Positions 1-7,935 of a stretch of DNA of 64,000 nt are shown piece by piece (within the stretch, counting starts at the first letter, position 1; every line of letters begins with the position of its first letter). This DNA comes from Roseateles oligotrophus (lineage in GTDB: Bacteria > Pseudomonadota > Gammaproteobacteria > Burkholderiales > Burkholderiaceae_C). The stretch spans positions 62,001 through 126,000 of the forward strand of contig NZ_JACHLP010000012.1 of assembly GCF_014204525.1 (NCBI RefSeq), given 5' to 3'. The translations under genes were made by a program, and so were the position numbers. The notes beneath the pieces are model-generated. The model was not told the DNA's origin, ran no database searches, and saw nothing but the letters and a program-made list of their open reading frames with translations.

Positions 1-794
1 GCAAAGGCGTCAAGTACGGCGGCACGCCCATGTACGACCACATGGCCCTGGACGGCCTGGAAGACGCCTACCAACGCGGCAAGGCCATGGGCGTGTTCGC
101 CGAACAATGCGTGGCCAAGTACGCCTTCACCCGCGAGGCGCAAGACGCCTTCGCCGTCGCCTCCACCGAGCGCGCCAAGCGCGCCAATGAAGACGGCAGC
201 TTCGCCTGGGAAATCGCCCCCGTGACCGTGGCCGGCCGCGCCGGCGACACCGTCTTCAGCCGCGACGAACAGCCCTTCAAGGCCAAGCTGGACAAGATCG
301 CCGGCTTGAAGCCCGCCTTCGTCAAAGACGGCACCATCACCGCCGCCACCTCCAGCTCCATCTCCGACGGCGCCGCCGCCCTGGTGCTGATGCGCGAGAG
401 CACCGCTGCCAAGCTGGGCGTCCAACCGGTGGCGCGCATCGTCGGCACCGCCGTGCACGCCAACGCGCCCGAGTGGTTCACCACCGCCCCGGTCGGCGCC
501 ATCCAGAAGCTGCTGGCCAAGAACGGCTGGGACGCCAAGAGCGTCGACTTGTGGGAAGTCAACGAAGCCTTCGCCGCCGTCACCATGGCCGCCATGGCCG
601 AGTTCAAGCTGCCGCATGAAATCGTCAACGTCAACGGCGGCGCCGTCGCCCTGGGCCACCCCATCGGCGCCTCGGGTGCCCGCATCCTGGTCACGCTGAT
701 CGGCGCTTTGAAGCATCGCGGCCTGAAGCGCGGCGTGGCGTCGTTGTGCATCGGCGGTGGCGAGGCGACGGCGATGGGTGTGGAGTTGCTGTGA
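1..794 (+). CDS. Acetyl-CoA acetyltransferase (thiolase), C-terminal part
   Basis: This is a 5'-truncated gene: the reading frame enters the window at base 3 and ends at a TGA at 792-794, giving about 264 residues of a family usually near 390. The C-terminal thiolase signature NVNGGAVALGHPIGASG carries the active-site His (GHP), and CIGGGEATAM near the end carries the second catalytic Cys. Thiolases condense two acetyl-CoA to acetoacetyl-CoA or cleave 3-ketoacyl-CoA, in the cytoplasm, for PHB synthesis or fatty-acid degradation. Which role applies cannot be told without the N-terminus and upstream neighbours. An intrinsic terminator follows about 70 bases after the stop. Confidence 0.93.
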   Translation, partial: KGVKYGGTPMYDHMALDGLEDAYQRGKAMGVFAEQCVAKYAFTREAQDAFAVASTERAKRANEDGSFAWEIAPVTVAGRAGDTVFSRDEQPFKAKLDKIAGLKPAFVKDGTITAATSSSISDGAAALVLMRESTAAKLGVQPVARIVGTAVHANAPEWFTTAPVGAIQKLLAKNGWDAKSVDLWEVNEAFAAVTMAAMAEFKLPHEIVNVNGGAVALGHPIGASGARILVTLIGALKHRGLKRGVASLCIGGGEATAMGVELL

Positions 795-865
795 CGCTTC
801 GCATGGTTGCTTGAGCCGAAGCGCCGGGCCGAGCTGAATTCGGCTTGAGACCCTCCGGTAAAAAA

Positions 866-903
866 AGAGCCAGCGGACCTTCGGGTCGCTGGCTCTTTCT
901 TTT
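866..903 (+). terminator. Intrinsic terminator after the thiolase gene
   Basis: A stem AGAGCCAGCG(G)ACC / GGTCGCTGGCTCT with a stable TTCG tetraloop (one bulged G) is followed by a T-rich tract. An A-run precedes the stem, so it may act in both directions. It separates the thiolase transcript from the NAD-salvage cluster. Confidence 0.85.
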
Positions 904-904
904 T

Positions 905-932
905 TTGATTACTTGCTTCGCTCGATTAATAG
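905..932 (+). promoter_or_regulatory. Possible promoter of the prs-nadV-nrtR cluster
   Basis: TTGATT at 905-910 and TAATAG at 927-932, 16 bases apart, resemble weak -35/-10 boxes just upstream of prs. An imperfect inverted motif GATG-N7-CATC follows at about 932-946 and could be a regulator site, for instance for the downstream NrtR-like protein. Both are pattern readings with poor consensus matches. Confidence 0.3.
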
Positions 933-963
933 ATGTACGATGCATCAAACGAATAGGTAAATC

Positions 964-1827
964 ATGCAATCCAAGCTGACTCTTCATTCATCCCTCACCC
1001 CCGATAGCCGCGAGGCCGGCCGGGAGCACCCGGGCATCCAGTGCCTTGGCTTTCCGGGCGGCGAGCGCCATGTGCGCTTGCCCGAGAGCGTGCTCGGCTC
1101 CACGGATCGCTGCTGGATGATCACGGCCGGCCTCTACTCGGCCGAGGGAGTGATGGAGCTGTTGTTGTTGAGCGATGCGCTCAAGCGCGCGATCCCGGTG
1201 GAGGCATCAATTCATCTGCAATTGCCCTATGTGCCTTATGCCCGCCAGGACCGTGTCGCCGTTGAAGGCGAGCCGCTGTCGGCCGCGGTTTTCTGCCAGT
1301 TGATCAACAGCGCCGAGTTCGCCTCCGTCACGGTGAGCGACCCGCATAGCGATGTTGTCTCCGCTCTGCTGAAAAACGTCCGCATCATTCCAGCGGCTCA
1401 TTATGTTCAACAGCTGCGCGAGGGCGCCCTGGCTCATGTCCCGGCGCTCGCCGTCGTCGCGCCCGACGCCGGCGCGCGCAAGCGCGTCGAGACCGTTGCC
1501 AAGGCGATCGGAGCCCCGGTGGTCTATGCAAGCAAGCGTCGCAACCCCCTGAGCGGAAAGCTCAGCGATGCCGCCGTCGAGTCCGAGTTGCCCGAGCTTC
1601 CTCTGCTGGTGGTGGACGACATCTGCGACGGTGGTGGCACCTTCATCGCCCTGGCCGCGGCGCTGCGCGAGCGCAGCCGCCAGTCGCTCTACCTCTACGT
1701 GACCCACGGGCTCTTCACCAAGGGGCTGGCGCCGCTGACGCCGCATTTCGACGCCATCTTCACCCCCTTCTGCGCCGACCCCGCCCTGGCCGAGCAGACC
1801 TGCATCCACCGCGCCAAGCCCGCCTGA
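964..1827 (+). CDS. prs: Ribose-phosphate pyrophosphokinase (PRPP synthetase family)
   Basis: The 287-residue protein matches the PRPP synthetase family, which makes 5-phosphoribosyl-1-pyrophosphate from ribose-5-phosphate and ATP. The PRPP-binding loop is visible as LLVVDDICDGGGTF near residues 218-231, with a SKRRNPLSGK flexible-loop segment around 195. It is shorter than housekeeping Prs (about 310-315 residues) and resembles the divergent forms paired with nicotinamide phosphoribosyltransferase. It is followed after 41 bases by nadV, which consumes PRPP, so it probably serves as a dedicated supplier. The ATG at 964 has only a weak ribosome-binding site (TAGGTAA). Confidence 0.9.
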   Translation: MQSKLTLHSSLTPDSREAGREHPGIQCLGFPGGERHVRLPESVLGSTDRCWMITAGLYSAEGVMELLLLSDALKRAIPVEASIHLQLPYVPYARQDRVAVEGEPLSAAVFCQLINSAEFASVTVSDPHSDVVSALLKNVRIIPAAHYVQQLREGALAHVPALAVVAPDAGARKRVETVAKAIGAPVVYASKRRNPLSGKLSDAAVESELPELPLLVVDDICDGGGTFIALAAALRERSRQSLYLYVTHGLFTKGLAPLTPHFDAIFTPFCADPALAEQTCIHRAKPA

Positions 1828-1868
1828 CAGCCTGGCCCCGTCATTCAAGAAACACCGAGGAGGAACCC

Positions 1869-3455
1869 ATGAAAATCAACCCGCTGAACCTGATCGACTT
1901 TTACAAATCGGGCCATGTCTTCCAGTACCCCGAGGGCACGCAGAAGGTGTACTCGAACTTCACGCCGCGCTCGGACCGGCTGGCGCCGGTGCTGCGCGAA
2001 GGCCCCGGTGCTTTTGATGGGCGGGTGCTCTTCTTCGGCCTGCAGGGTTTCATCAAGGAGTTTTTGATCGAGCTGTTCGACCAGCAGTTCTTCCAACTGC
2101 CCAAGGAGCAGGCCGTGCGCCGCTACCAGCGCCGCATGGATAACGCCTTAGGCCCCGGTGCCGTGCCCGTGCATCACATCGAGGCGCTGCACGAGCTGGG
2201 CTATCTGCCCGTGCGCATCAAGGCCCTGCTCGAGGGCTCGCTGGTCAATCTCAAGGTGCCGGTCTTCACCATCACCGAGACCCTGCCCGCCTTCTTCTGG
2301 CTGGTGAACTATCTGGAAACCATGCTCTCCAACGGCGTCTGGAAGCCGATGACCGTGGCCACCATCGCGCGTCAGTACCGCCGCCTGCTGGAGGTCTTTT
2401 GCGAGCAAACCGGCGCTGACCCCAGCTTCATCGACTGGCAGGCCCATGACTTCTCGGCCCGCGGCATGGCCAACCCCGAAGACGCCAGCCGTTGCGGGGC
2501 CGGCCATCTGGTCAGCTTCTGCGGCACCGATACCGTCTCGGCCATCGATTATGTGGAAGACTTTTACGGCGCCGACAGCGACAAGGAGCTGCTGGGCGGC
2601 TCGGTGCCCGCCACCGAACACAGCGTGATGAGCATGGGCGGCCAGCTCGACGAGGTTTCTACCTTCCGCCGCCTGATCACCGAGGTGTACCCGAGCGGCA
2701 TCGTCAGCATCGTCTCCGACACCTGGGACTTCTGGCAGGTGATCACCCACCACGCCGTGACGCTCAAGGCCGAGATCCTGGCCCGTCAGCCCAATGCCCT
2801 GGGCCAGGCCAAGGTCGTGTTCCGCCCCGACTCCGGCGACCCGGTGCTCATCCTGACCGGCTATCTCGACGCAGAACTGGCCCGCGATGCGGCGGGTGAG
2901 TTCCTGCGTGACGAGCTGGGCCGCTACACCGTGGGCCACAACGGCCACTTGATTTCGGATGCCGAACGCCGCGGCTCCGTGCAATGCCTGTGGGACATCT
3001 TCGGCGGCACCGAGACCGCCAAGGGCTACAAGGTTCTGCATGAGCGCGTGGGCTTGATCTACGGCGACTCCATCACCCTGGAGAGGGCGCAGCAAATCTT
3101 GTCGCGCCTGCAAGCCAAGGGTTTTGCCTCGGGCAATGTGGTGCTGGGTGTTGGAAGCTATAGCTATCAGTACCTGACGCGCGACAGTTTCGGCATGGCC
3201 ATGAAGGCCACGGCGGGCATCGTCGGCGGCGAGCTGCGCGAGCTGTCCAAGGACCCCAAGACCGACAGCGGCGTCAAGAAGTCGGCCGTGGGCTTGCTGC
3301 GTGTGGAGAAGGTGGGCGGGGACTATGTGCTCCTCGATCGCCAGACGCCCGAGCAAGAGGCTCAAGGCCTGTTGGAGCTGGTGTTCGAGAACGGCAAGCT
3401 GCTGCGCGAGCAGAGCTTTGCCGACATCCGTGCGCGGGTGAGAGCCGATGCCTGA
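1869..3455 (+). CDS. nadV: Nicotinamide phosphoribosyltransferase (NadV/NAMPT family)
   Basis: The 528-residue protein starts MKINPLNLIDFYKSGHVFQ, typical of bacterial NadV and eukaryotic NAMPT, which join nicotinamide and PRPP to give NMN. The core contains HDFSARGM (near 193-200), the FRPDSGDP substrate-binding segment and GVGSYSYQ. A strong ribosome-binding site (GAGGAGGAAC) precedes the ATG. The gene sits between prs (making its co-substrate) and an NrtR-like regulator. Together they form a compact NAD-salvage unit that bypasses deamidation of nicotinamide. Length and motifs are complete. Confidence 0.95.
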   Translation: MKINPLNLIDFYKSGHVFQYPEGTQKVYSNFTPRSDRLAPVLREGPGAFDGRVLFFGLQGFIKEFLIELFDQQFFQLPKEQAVRRYQRRMDNALGPGAVPVHHIEALHELGYLPVRIKALLEGSLVNLKVPVFTITETLPAFFWLVNYLETMLSNGVWKPMTVATIARQYRRLLEVFCEQTGADPSFIDWQAHDFSARGMANPEDASRCGAGHLVSFCGTDTVSAIDYVEDFYGADSDKELLGGSVPATEHSVMSMGGQLDEVSTFRRLITEVYPSGIVSIVSDTWDFWQVITHHAVTLKAEILARQPNALGQAKVVFRPDSGDPVLILTGYLDAELARDAAGEFLRDELGRYTVGHNGHLISDAERRGSVQCLWDIFGGTETAKGYKVLHERVGLIYGDSITLERAQQILSRLQAKGFASGNVVLGVGSYSYQYLTRDSFGMAMKATAGIVGGELRELSKDPKTDSGVKKSAVGLLRVEKVGGDYVLLDRQTPEQEAQGLLELVFENGKLLREQSFADIRARVRADA

Positions 3456-3513
3456 GCCGCAGCTTGGGCGAGCCAGAGACCTGCCGTCCCTTGCAGAGGA
3501 AAGCCCGAGAGCC

Positions 3514-4200
3514 ATGTTCAAGACCCCCATCCTCACCGTCGACGCCGTCATCCTCACCTTGGTCGGTGACAAGCTCATGGTCGGTTTGATGCGGCGCAGT
3601 GACGCGCCTTGCGCCGGCCAGCTGGCCTTGCCGGGCGGCTATGTCCACGCGGACCCCGAGGCCGGCAAGGTCGATGCTTCCACGGGCGATGCCATGCTGC
3701 GGATCTTGCGGAGCAAGCTGGGCTTCAGGCCCAGCCATCTGGAGCAGGTCTGCACCGCCTCCGGTCCCAAGCGCGACCCGCGCGGCTGGTCCGCCAGCGT
3801 GGTACATCTTGCGCTGCATCAGCAGGAGGTGGTGCAACCTCTGGTGGACGCTGGCAAGCTCGAAATGCACGAGCTGATCCCGACCTTGACCCTGAAGGCG
3901 CGTGACCTGGCTTTTGACCATCTGCAACTTGTTGACACAGCGCTGGCGCGTCTGAAAGCCAAGGCCAGCTACTCCACCATCGTCGCCCACCTGCTGCCCA
4001 AGGTGTTTCGCATGTCCGACCTGCAAGCGGCCTACGAGATCGTCACCGGCGTGCCGACCAACAAGGACAACTTCCGCCGCAAAGTTCTGGACGAAGCCGT
4101 GCTGGTGGAGGCCGAGCTGCTGCGCCACTCCGGCGGGCGCCCCGCCCAGGGCTACAGCTTGCGGGAGGAGCTGGCGATTCTGGGGCGGCAGATCAGCTGA
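3514..4200 (+). CDS. nrtR: NrtR-like regulator (Nudix domain plus winged helix)
   Basis: The 228-residue protein has an N-terminal Nudix fold (ILTVDAVILTL..., then LALPGGYVH) and a C-terminal winged-helix segment (about 150-228, with GVPTNKDNFRRKVLD). This is the architecture of NrtR, the ADP-ribose-sensing repressor of NAD genes. The Nudix box lacks the usual REUXEE glutamates (MLRILRSKLGF), as expected for a sensor rather than a hydrolase. An alternative ATG at 3448 overlaps the nadV stop by 8 bases and would add 22 atypical residues; 3514 fits homologous N-termini better. It probably controls its own operon in response to NAD status. Confidence 0.85.
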   Translation: MFKTPILTVDAVILTLVGDKLMVGLMRRSDAPCAGQLALPGGYVHADPEAGKVDASTGDAMLRILRSKLGFRPSHLEQVCTASGPKRDPRGWSASVVHLALHQQEVVQPLVDAGKLEMHELIPTLTLKARDLAFDHLQLVDTALARLKAKASYSTIVAHLLPKVFRMSDLQAAYEIVTGVPTNKDNFRRKVLDEAVLVEAELLRHSGGRPAQGYSLREELAILGRQIS

Positions 4201-4230
4201 GACCCAGCGAGACGGAGTCGTGCGCCAGGT

Positions 4231-6429
4231 TCAGAACTCACGGCGCCAGCTCATGCTGAGATTGCGCCCGCGCCCGGCGTAGTAGTCATCATTGGTGCCC
4301 GCGTAGTTGGCCTCACTGTAGTAGGTGAGGTACTGGCGATCCAGCAGATTTTCCACCCCGACGCTCAGGCTGCCCCAGGGCGAGAGCCAGCGTGTCGAGA
4401 GGTCCAGCAGGGTGTAGCCGCTGAAGTGCTCGTCGAGCCGAACGGAGCCCGCGAGCTTGCCGACATTGGCATGGCGCGGCCGGAAATGCTGGGCCGTTAG
4501 CTGGGCGCTGAGGGCCGGGGCGAACTGCCACTGGCCGGCTAGCACCAGCTTGTCTGGGCCCTGTGCGCGTGCGCCCAGGTCTAGGTCCATCGGCAGGTTG
4601 GGGCCCGCTGCGGTACGGCCGCGGGTCTGCGAGTAAATGGCGTTGAGGCGCAGATCGCGCGAGGCCTGCCACTCGCCCGTGAACTCGAAGCCGTTCACCG
4701 TGATGGGCACGCGCTGCACCACACCCAGACCATTGCTGACGATGGTCTGGGTGCCCAGATCGGAATGCGAGCGATAGACGGAGGTGGAGAAGCTCGCGGT
4801 ACGGCCGCGCCAGGCCAGGCCCAGCTCGCGGTTGTCGGTCACCACGGCCTGGAGATCGACCAGCTTGTCGACCGACTGGCCGGGCGTCCTGACCGCCCGC
4901 AGCACCACGCCCACATCGGTGGGGCCGAAGCCCTCGTTGTAAGAGGCGAAGCTGGACCATCCGCTCTTGCCGAAGCGCCACACCCCGCCCAGGCTCTTGA
5001 CCAGCTTCTGCGCCTGGCGCTCGCCACCCATGACTTCCCGGCTGCCGTAGGCCGCCAGGGTCCGGTAGGTGCTGACCGCCAAGCGGCTGCGCTCATCGCG
5101 CAGGCCGCCACGCAGGGTCAGCGGGCCCCATTCATACTCCAGCTGGGTAAAGGGGGCGACGCTGCGGTACTGCAGCGGCGGCATCCAGACACGCTCGGTC
5201 ATGGTCAGGCGCTGGGACGAGATGTCGTTCAGCACGTCCACCCCCAGGCTCAGCTCCAGACCCTTCAGGCCCAGGTCGGGGCGTACCCAGCTGCTGCGCA
5301 GGCCCCATTTGTCGGCCACGAGCTCGCTGCGATCGACCAAGGTGCCGGCCGGGGCGATGGCCGGGTCCTGGAAGATGGAGAAGATGCTGCCGGTGAAGCT
5401 GGCCTTGAAGTCTTGCTTGAACAGCTGCAGGCTGGCCTGGCCGCCTGCCAGATCGGCATGGCTCCAGTCCAGGCTGACCGAGCGCACATGGGTGCGCGGG
5501 CTGTCCCATTTCAGCACGGCAGGCCGCGAGCTGGTGGGCCGGCCGCTCTTGCGATCGCCAGACAGGTCGGCGCGGTCATCGAAGCCGTCCGCCTCGTACC
5601 GGTTGAACATCAGCTGCACGCGTTGATCGCCGAAGTCCTTGCCCAGCTTGACAAAGACATCGGCCGCCTTGTGCAGGGACTCGGCGGCCAGGGGCCGGCC
5701 GTCGCCGTCAACGCCAACGCCTTGCTGGCGTGTGCCCAGATAGGCCAGGGCATCGAAGCCATCCACGCCCTCGCTCTTGTGGGCCAGCGTATAGCCGGCC
5801 TTCCAGCTGGCCGTGTCGCCATGCAGCTGGGTGCCGAACTTCAGCTCCACGCCGTGACGCGTGCCCACTTGTTTGGGGCGGCGGGTGATGGTGTTGATGA
5901 TGCCGCCGGTGGCGCCCATGCCTTGCACGGCCGAGGCGCCGCTGATCACCTCGACGCGCTCCACAATCATTGCGTCGGCGAAATAGCCGTCACGGCCGCC
6001 GGCGCGCAGGGGATTGGTCTGCGGGATGCCATCCAGCAGCAGCAAGGCGCTGCGTCCGCGCAGGCTTTCTCCAAAGCTGCTCAGCTTTTGACGCGAGGGC
6101 GAGTAGCCCGGGACGGTCACGGCCAGCAACTGGCTGGGGTCCTCGCTGATCAGGGTTTGGCGATCCACCTCCTCGCGCGCAATGATGCTGACCGCGCCCG
6201 GAATCTTCTCCACCGCCTTGGTGCCGCGCGTGGCTGTCACCACCACGCGGCCTAGCGATTCCATCGACTGGGTGTCGGCGGCTTCGGTGGCTGCGGATGA
6301 CTTGGGCTCGTCTTGTGCGTCTGCCAGGCCGGCCGACAGCAGAGTGAGCAGGCCCAGCGTGGCGCAAGGCAGGGGGCGGCTGGAGCGCGCGGCGCGGCGC
6401 GGGCGTTTGAAGATGGCGAATTGGGGCAT
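4231..6429 (-). CDS. TonB-dependent outer-membrane receptor
   Basis: This 732-residue receptor has a signal peptide (positive N-terminus, then CATLGLLTLLSAGLADAQ), a TonB box around GRVVVTATR (residues 60-68), a plug domain (EKIPGAVSIIAREEVDRQ to RVEVISGAS...MGATGGIINTIT) and a long beta-barrel ending in the aromatic-terminated strand LSMSWRREF. It imports iron-siderophore or haem-type ligands across the outer membrane using TonB energy; the ligand cannot be read from sequence. It has no STN signalling domain, unlike the other two receptors here. A Fur box lies about 190 bases upstream, implying repression under iron sufficiency. It converges with nrtR. Confidence 0.93.
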   Translation of the reverse strand: MPQFAIFKRPRRAARSSRPLPCATLGLLTLLSAGLADAQDEPKSSAATEAADTQSMESLGRVVVTATRGTKAVEKIPGAVSIIAREEVDRQTLISEDPSQLLAVTVPGYSPSRQKLSSFGESLRGRSALLLLDGIPQTNPLRAGGRDGYFADAMIVERVEVISGASAVQGMGATGGIINTITRRPKQVGTRHGVELKFGTQLHGDTASWKAGYTLAHKSEGVDGFDALAYLGTRQQGVGVDGDGRPLAAESLHKAADVFVKLGKDFGDQRVQLMFNRYEADGFDDRADLSGDRKSGRPTSSRPAVLKWDSPRTHVRSVSLDWSHADLAGGQASLQLFKQDFKASFTGSIFSIFQDPAIAPAGTLVDRSELVADKWGLRSSWVRPDLGLKGLELSLGVDVLNDISSQRLTMTERVWMPPLQYRSVAPFTQLEYEWGPLTLRGGLRDERSRLAVSTYRTLAAYGSREVMGGERQAQKLVKSLGGVWRFGKSGWSSFASYNEGFGPTDVGVVLRAVRTPGQSVDKLVDLQAVVTDNRELGLAWRGRTASFSTSVYRSHSDLGTQTIVSNGLGVVQRVPITVNGFEFTGEWQASRDLRLNAIYSQTRGRTAAGPNLPMDLDLGARAQGPDKLVLAGQWQFAPALSAQLTAQHFRPRHANVGKLAGSVRLDEHFSGYTLLDLSTRWLSPWGSLSVGVENLLDRQYLTYYSEANYAGTNDDYYAGRGRNLSMSWRREF

Positions 6430-6620
6430 AGTGAGTTTCGATGGCGAGAGTGAGCAGCCCTGCGACGTCGAGGCCCACCAGGCTCAGACCCAATGCCGCC
6501 GAGAGGCGTCGCAACAAAGCCCGAGGGGCTGGCAGGACGGAGCGGCTGGCTTGGCGGCTGGCGATGAAGATCTACTGCTGCTGCAGTCGAAGCGAGGGCT
6601 TCGGGCAGACAGCCAGCTAT

Positions 6621-6639
6621 TGTAATGAGAATCATTATC
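6621..6639 (-). promoter_or_regulatory. Fur box upstream of the TonB receptor
   Basis: TGTAATGAGAATCATTATC matches the 19-base Fur consensus GATAATGATAATCATTATC at 16 of 19 positions. It is placed upstream of the receptor that starts at 6429. The roughly 190-base leader between box and start (6430-6620) shows no convincing gene. Confidence 0.85.
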
Positions 6640-6862
6640 AATGATGAGTCCGCGGTGGACTCGACGGGGCCGAATCGAGGTGGCTATGCGCACAAGGGTT
6701 TGCTAGCTAAGGCCTCGTCCCAGGGTTCAAGCCTCCGTCACCGCGTGGCGGCCGGCGTGGGAGGGGAGCGCCATTCAACACGAGTCCGCAGATCTTTCGG
6801 CTGAAATCGCTGCGCCTTACGGGCCAGTCCGTCTTTCAGGCGCGTCGTGGGTCGGTGGAAAT

Positions 6863-6899
6863 GGGGCAGGTCTTGCCTATAGATTCGAGACTTGACCCC
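6863..6899 (+). repeat. 37-bp palindromic repeat, copy A
   Basis: Degenerate copy of a palindrome whose arms read GGGGTCAGGTCTTGCC / GATTCGAGACCTGACCCC around a TATA centre. Related copies lie at 7341-7377 (B), 7564-7586 (C, truncated) and 11209-11244 (D, inverted). It overlaps the upstream edge of the unknown gene at 6925. The 200 bases before it (6640-6860) hold no recognisable gene. Confidence 0.75.
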
Positions 6900-6924
6900 A
6901 GGCTGCTCAAAGAATCCACCAGGC

Positions 6925-7284
6925 ATGCCCGTCGATGGGCGCAGCACCTGGGTGCCTGGCAAGGCCCTGGAGCGCTTTCTGCAGACGAGGTGCAACCTGA
7001 TGCCGGCGCAAACACGAGAACGCGTCGAGCGCATCTGCGAAGCCATCGTGCAGGTCACGCCGCAGCTGCTTGTGGCCACAAAGCAGTACCCCGCGTTTTA
7101 CGAGACGGGCAAGCGCATGCTCCATGCCTGGAACGAGGGGATGAACAGCCTGCGTCTTCAGAAGACCTGGAGCCTGCCTTCGCTGGACGAGACTCTCGCG
7201 GCGGCCAAGTTCTCTGGCCCTAAACCTAAGAGTTTCACGAAGCCCGAGAAGATTGGCCGCTCGGCCCTGCTCGGGAAACGCTAA
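6925..7284 (+). CDS. Hypothetical protein, 119 residues
   Basis: I do not recognise this family. The predicted protein is charged and mostly helical (TRERVERICEAIVQVTPQLL, then a basic tail GPKPKSFTKPEKIGRSALLGKR), with no signal peptide or membrane segment. A TTG at 6892 would extend it by 11 residues into the upstream repeat; the ATG at 6925 is preferred but has a weak ribosome-binding site. It lies between repeat copies A and B and is followed by a possible terminator at 7455-7480. It could be an accessory gene of the repeat-bounded island or a decayed remnant. Confidence 0.45.
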   Translation: MPVDGRSTWVPGKALERFLQTRCNLMPAQTRERVERICEAIVQVTPQLLVATKQYPAFYETGKRMLHAWNEGMNSLRLQKTWSLPSLDETLAAAKFSGPKPKSFTKPEKIGRSALLGKR

Positions 7285-7340
7285 TTGATGACCTGAGCAG
7301 ACCTTTCTGTCTGCCGGGCGTGTTGTGGATCGACGGAAGC

Positions 7341-7377
7341 GGGGTCAGGTCTTGCCTATAGATTCGAGACCTGACCC
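7341..7377 (+). repeat. 37-bp palindromic repeat, copy B
   Basis: Best-preserved copy: GGGGTCAGGTCTTGCC, a TATA centre, then GATTCGAGACCTGACCC. It is followed by short tandem repeats of GACCTGACCCTCAAGCC at 7380-7420. Copy D at 11209-11244 is the same element in inverted orientation. Confidence 0.85.
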
Positions 7378-7454
7378 TCAAGCCTTGCCGAGACCTGACC
7401 CTCAAGCCTGACCCTCAAGCCATAGGCTCGGACTTGGACGGGAAGAAGAAAAGC

Positions 7455-7480
7455 CAGCGGCCATGGGGCGCTGTTTTTTT
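7455..7480 (+). terminator. Possible intrinsic terminator
   Basis: CAGCG-G-CC / GG-G-CGCTG stem (one mismatch) with an ATG loop, followed directly by seven T residues. It would end transcription coming from the unknown gene at 6925-7284 and insulate the downstream island. Confidence 0.55.
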
Positions 7481-7563
7481 GCTCTGGCGGGTGACGAGTG
7501 GAATCGCAGGCAGATAGCAACAGGGCAGGGCGGCAGGTTAGCCGAGATGCACGCAGTTGAGAG

Positions 7564-7586
7564 GCTTTAGATTCGAGACCTTACCC
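7564..7586 (+). repeat. Truncated palindromic repeat, copy C
   Basis: GCTTTAGATTCGAGACC plus TTACCC is half of the palindrome. It shares the CTTTAG variant with inverted copy D (11209-11244), whereas A and B read CTATAG. C and D therefore form the closest matching inverted pair around the reverse-transcriptase locus. A second TTACCCTCAAG follows at 7600-7610. Confidence 0.6.
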
Positions 7587-7689
7587 TCAAGCTTTCATTA
7601 CCCTCAAGTTTCATATGCACCAGTGCAGGCTCTTTCGGCCAACCCAGTTACAGGTGAATCTCTCGACTTGAGTCTTGAAGGGCCCTACC

Positions 7690-7935
7690 AAAAAGTATTT
7701 GCCAAACGATATCTCAATCGATTGGTGACCCCCCAAACATTCCGATCGTGTGTCCTTCGCACCAACCTGTTCGCTTGGCGACGCGTGGGCAAGCAGGATA
7801 GTTCTCGCGTCGGTTCAAACACGCGTGAGCGTGTAAGTGTTCTAAGGCAGCAGACTCTTACGTAGCAGTCCTTTGCCTAAGTCTGGATTTGACCTAAGGC
7901 GGCCATGTTTGAGGGGTCGCACCTATTGTTGCACA
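7690..7935 (-). ncRNA. Candidate DRT3-associated non-coding RNA
   Basis: The stretch directly downstream of drt3b on the minus strand has no credible gene but contains several hairpins. These are a 9-bp stem with one bulge at 7875-7900, an ACACGC/GCGTGT stem at 7819-7834, a GCTTG/CAAGC stem at 7773-7794, and CCAA-U-CGAU / AUCG-U-UUGG at 7702-7725 followed by a U5 run at 7694-7690 that could terminate it. Between the last two hairpins the minus strand reads ACACAC (7753-7748). Characterised DRT3 systems are reported, from memory, to use an ACACAC template inside an ncRNA. The boundaries and strand are inferred; no expression evidence is available. Confidence 0.5.

Noticed and set aside
6252-6693. 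Short frames in the leader of the TonB receptor, including one starting MLRRLSAALGLSLV
   Set aside because: They overlap the receptor signal-peptide region or the Fur box and have no conserved features.
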